A stretch of 64,000 bases of DNA, taken from contig OY755240.1 of the NCBI GenBank assembly GCA_963576725.1, positions 14,562,378-14,626,377 on the forward strand, read 5' to 3'. A program made the position numbers and the translations under genes. The notes beneath the pieces were generated by a model. That model was not told where the DNA came from. It searched no databases and was given only the letters and a program-made list of their open reading frames with translations. Source of the stretch: Azorinus chamasolen. Lineage: Eukaryota; Mollusca; Bivalvia; Cardiida; Solecurtidae. This document shows, in pieces, positions 63,935 through 64,000 of this stretch (the stretch's first letter is position 1; every line of letters starts with the position of its first letter).

Positions 63935-63964
63935 TGAAGGTGTTCACCATATATTATATCATGA

Positions 63965-64000
63965 TAGAGTGAGTGAGTGAGTTGGGTTTTACGACATTGC
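63965..64000 (+). repeat. Start of the molluscan GAGTGAGTGAGT repeat
   Basis: GAGTGAGTGAGTGAGTTGGG followed by TTTTACGACATTGC. This word order is very common in mollusc genomes and supports the taxonomic reading. The window ends inside it. Confidence 0.65.

Overview
The window looks like one stretch of a mollusc, most probably bivalve, nuclear genome. It is AT-rich with intron-split genes and is crowded with palindromic mini-transposons. It also holds repeat families typical of bivalves: the TAGCTCACCTGAGC...CATGGCCCTCTTG element, TATACGCCC-ended tandem elements, and at the very end the molluscan GAGTGAGTGAGT...GGTTTTACG repeat. The species cannot be fixed from the sequence alone.

Host genes are few. 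Two consecutive 3' exons (8616-8807 and 13905-14317, + strand) carry the disordered C-terminus of a gene I do not recognise. A complete three-exon MIF-family gene lies at 28946-31481 (+). A second MIF-family gene is on the - strand, with exon 3 at 60771-60825 and exon 2 at 63234-63406; its exon 1 lies beyond the window. The two MIF genes point at each other and have identical exon 2 and exon 3 lengths (173 and 55 nt). About 29 kb of mobile DNA separates them.

Large mobile elements from left to right: (1) a 5'-truncated LINE (about 21.3-23.2 kb, +) interrupted by a 3' fragment of a Penelope-like element; (2) a CR1/Jockey-type LINE on the - strand (23603-27168) with an 8-bp target duplication; (3) a complete Ty3/gypsy, errantivirus-like element (32141-44202) with 1883-bp LTRs that differ at one base I could see, gag and pol in one frame split by a single UAG, and an F-protein-like env; (4) a Penelope-like element (52347-57897) flanked by an 18-bp duplication, with the permuted order GIY-YIG nuclease, CxC linker, reverse transcriptase, as in the Naiad clade.

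The most exciting signal is in element 4. Its long frame is broken by four TGA codons, and each sits where these proteins have a conserved cysteine. Directly after its stop codon is a SECIS-like motif (ATGA, 12 nt, AAA) that is also kept in a diverged inverted copy nested in the same element. This fits a selenocysteine-encoding retroelement, as reported for Naiads of clams and spiders. This copy is itself dead: it has one TAA and two nested insertions.

The rest of the window is a mosaic of short hairpin elements. Most are bounded by TTAA with CCCTTT/AAAGGG ends and can be called piggyBac-like MITEs. I name the families H1-H7 here. H1 core arms begin GTAGACCCAGATCAGA, H2 GCAGACCCTGATGAGA, H3 GGATCCTGATGAGACG and H4 AACCATTGTGATAAATAG. 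H5 is the ACCCTATACTGTGACCACTC palindrome, H6 the GCTTAATGCAGG...GAAAGCTCC palindrome, and H7 an H6-like palindrome between long ends resembling GAACTTCGATATCTCGA. Both the - strand LINE and the gypsy element inserted into H7 copies.
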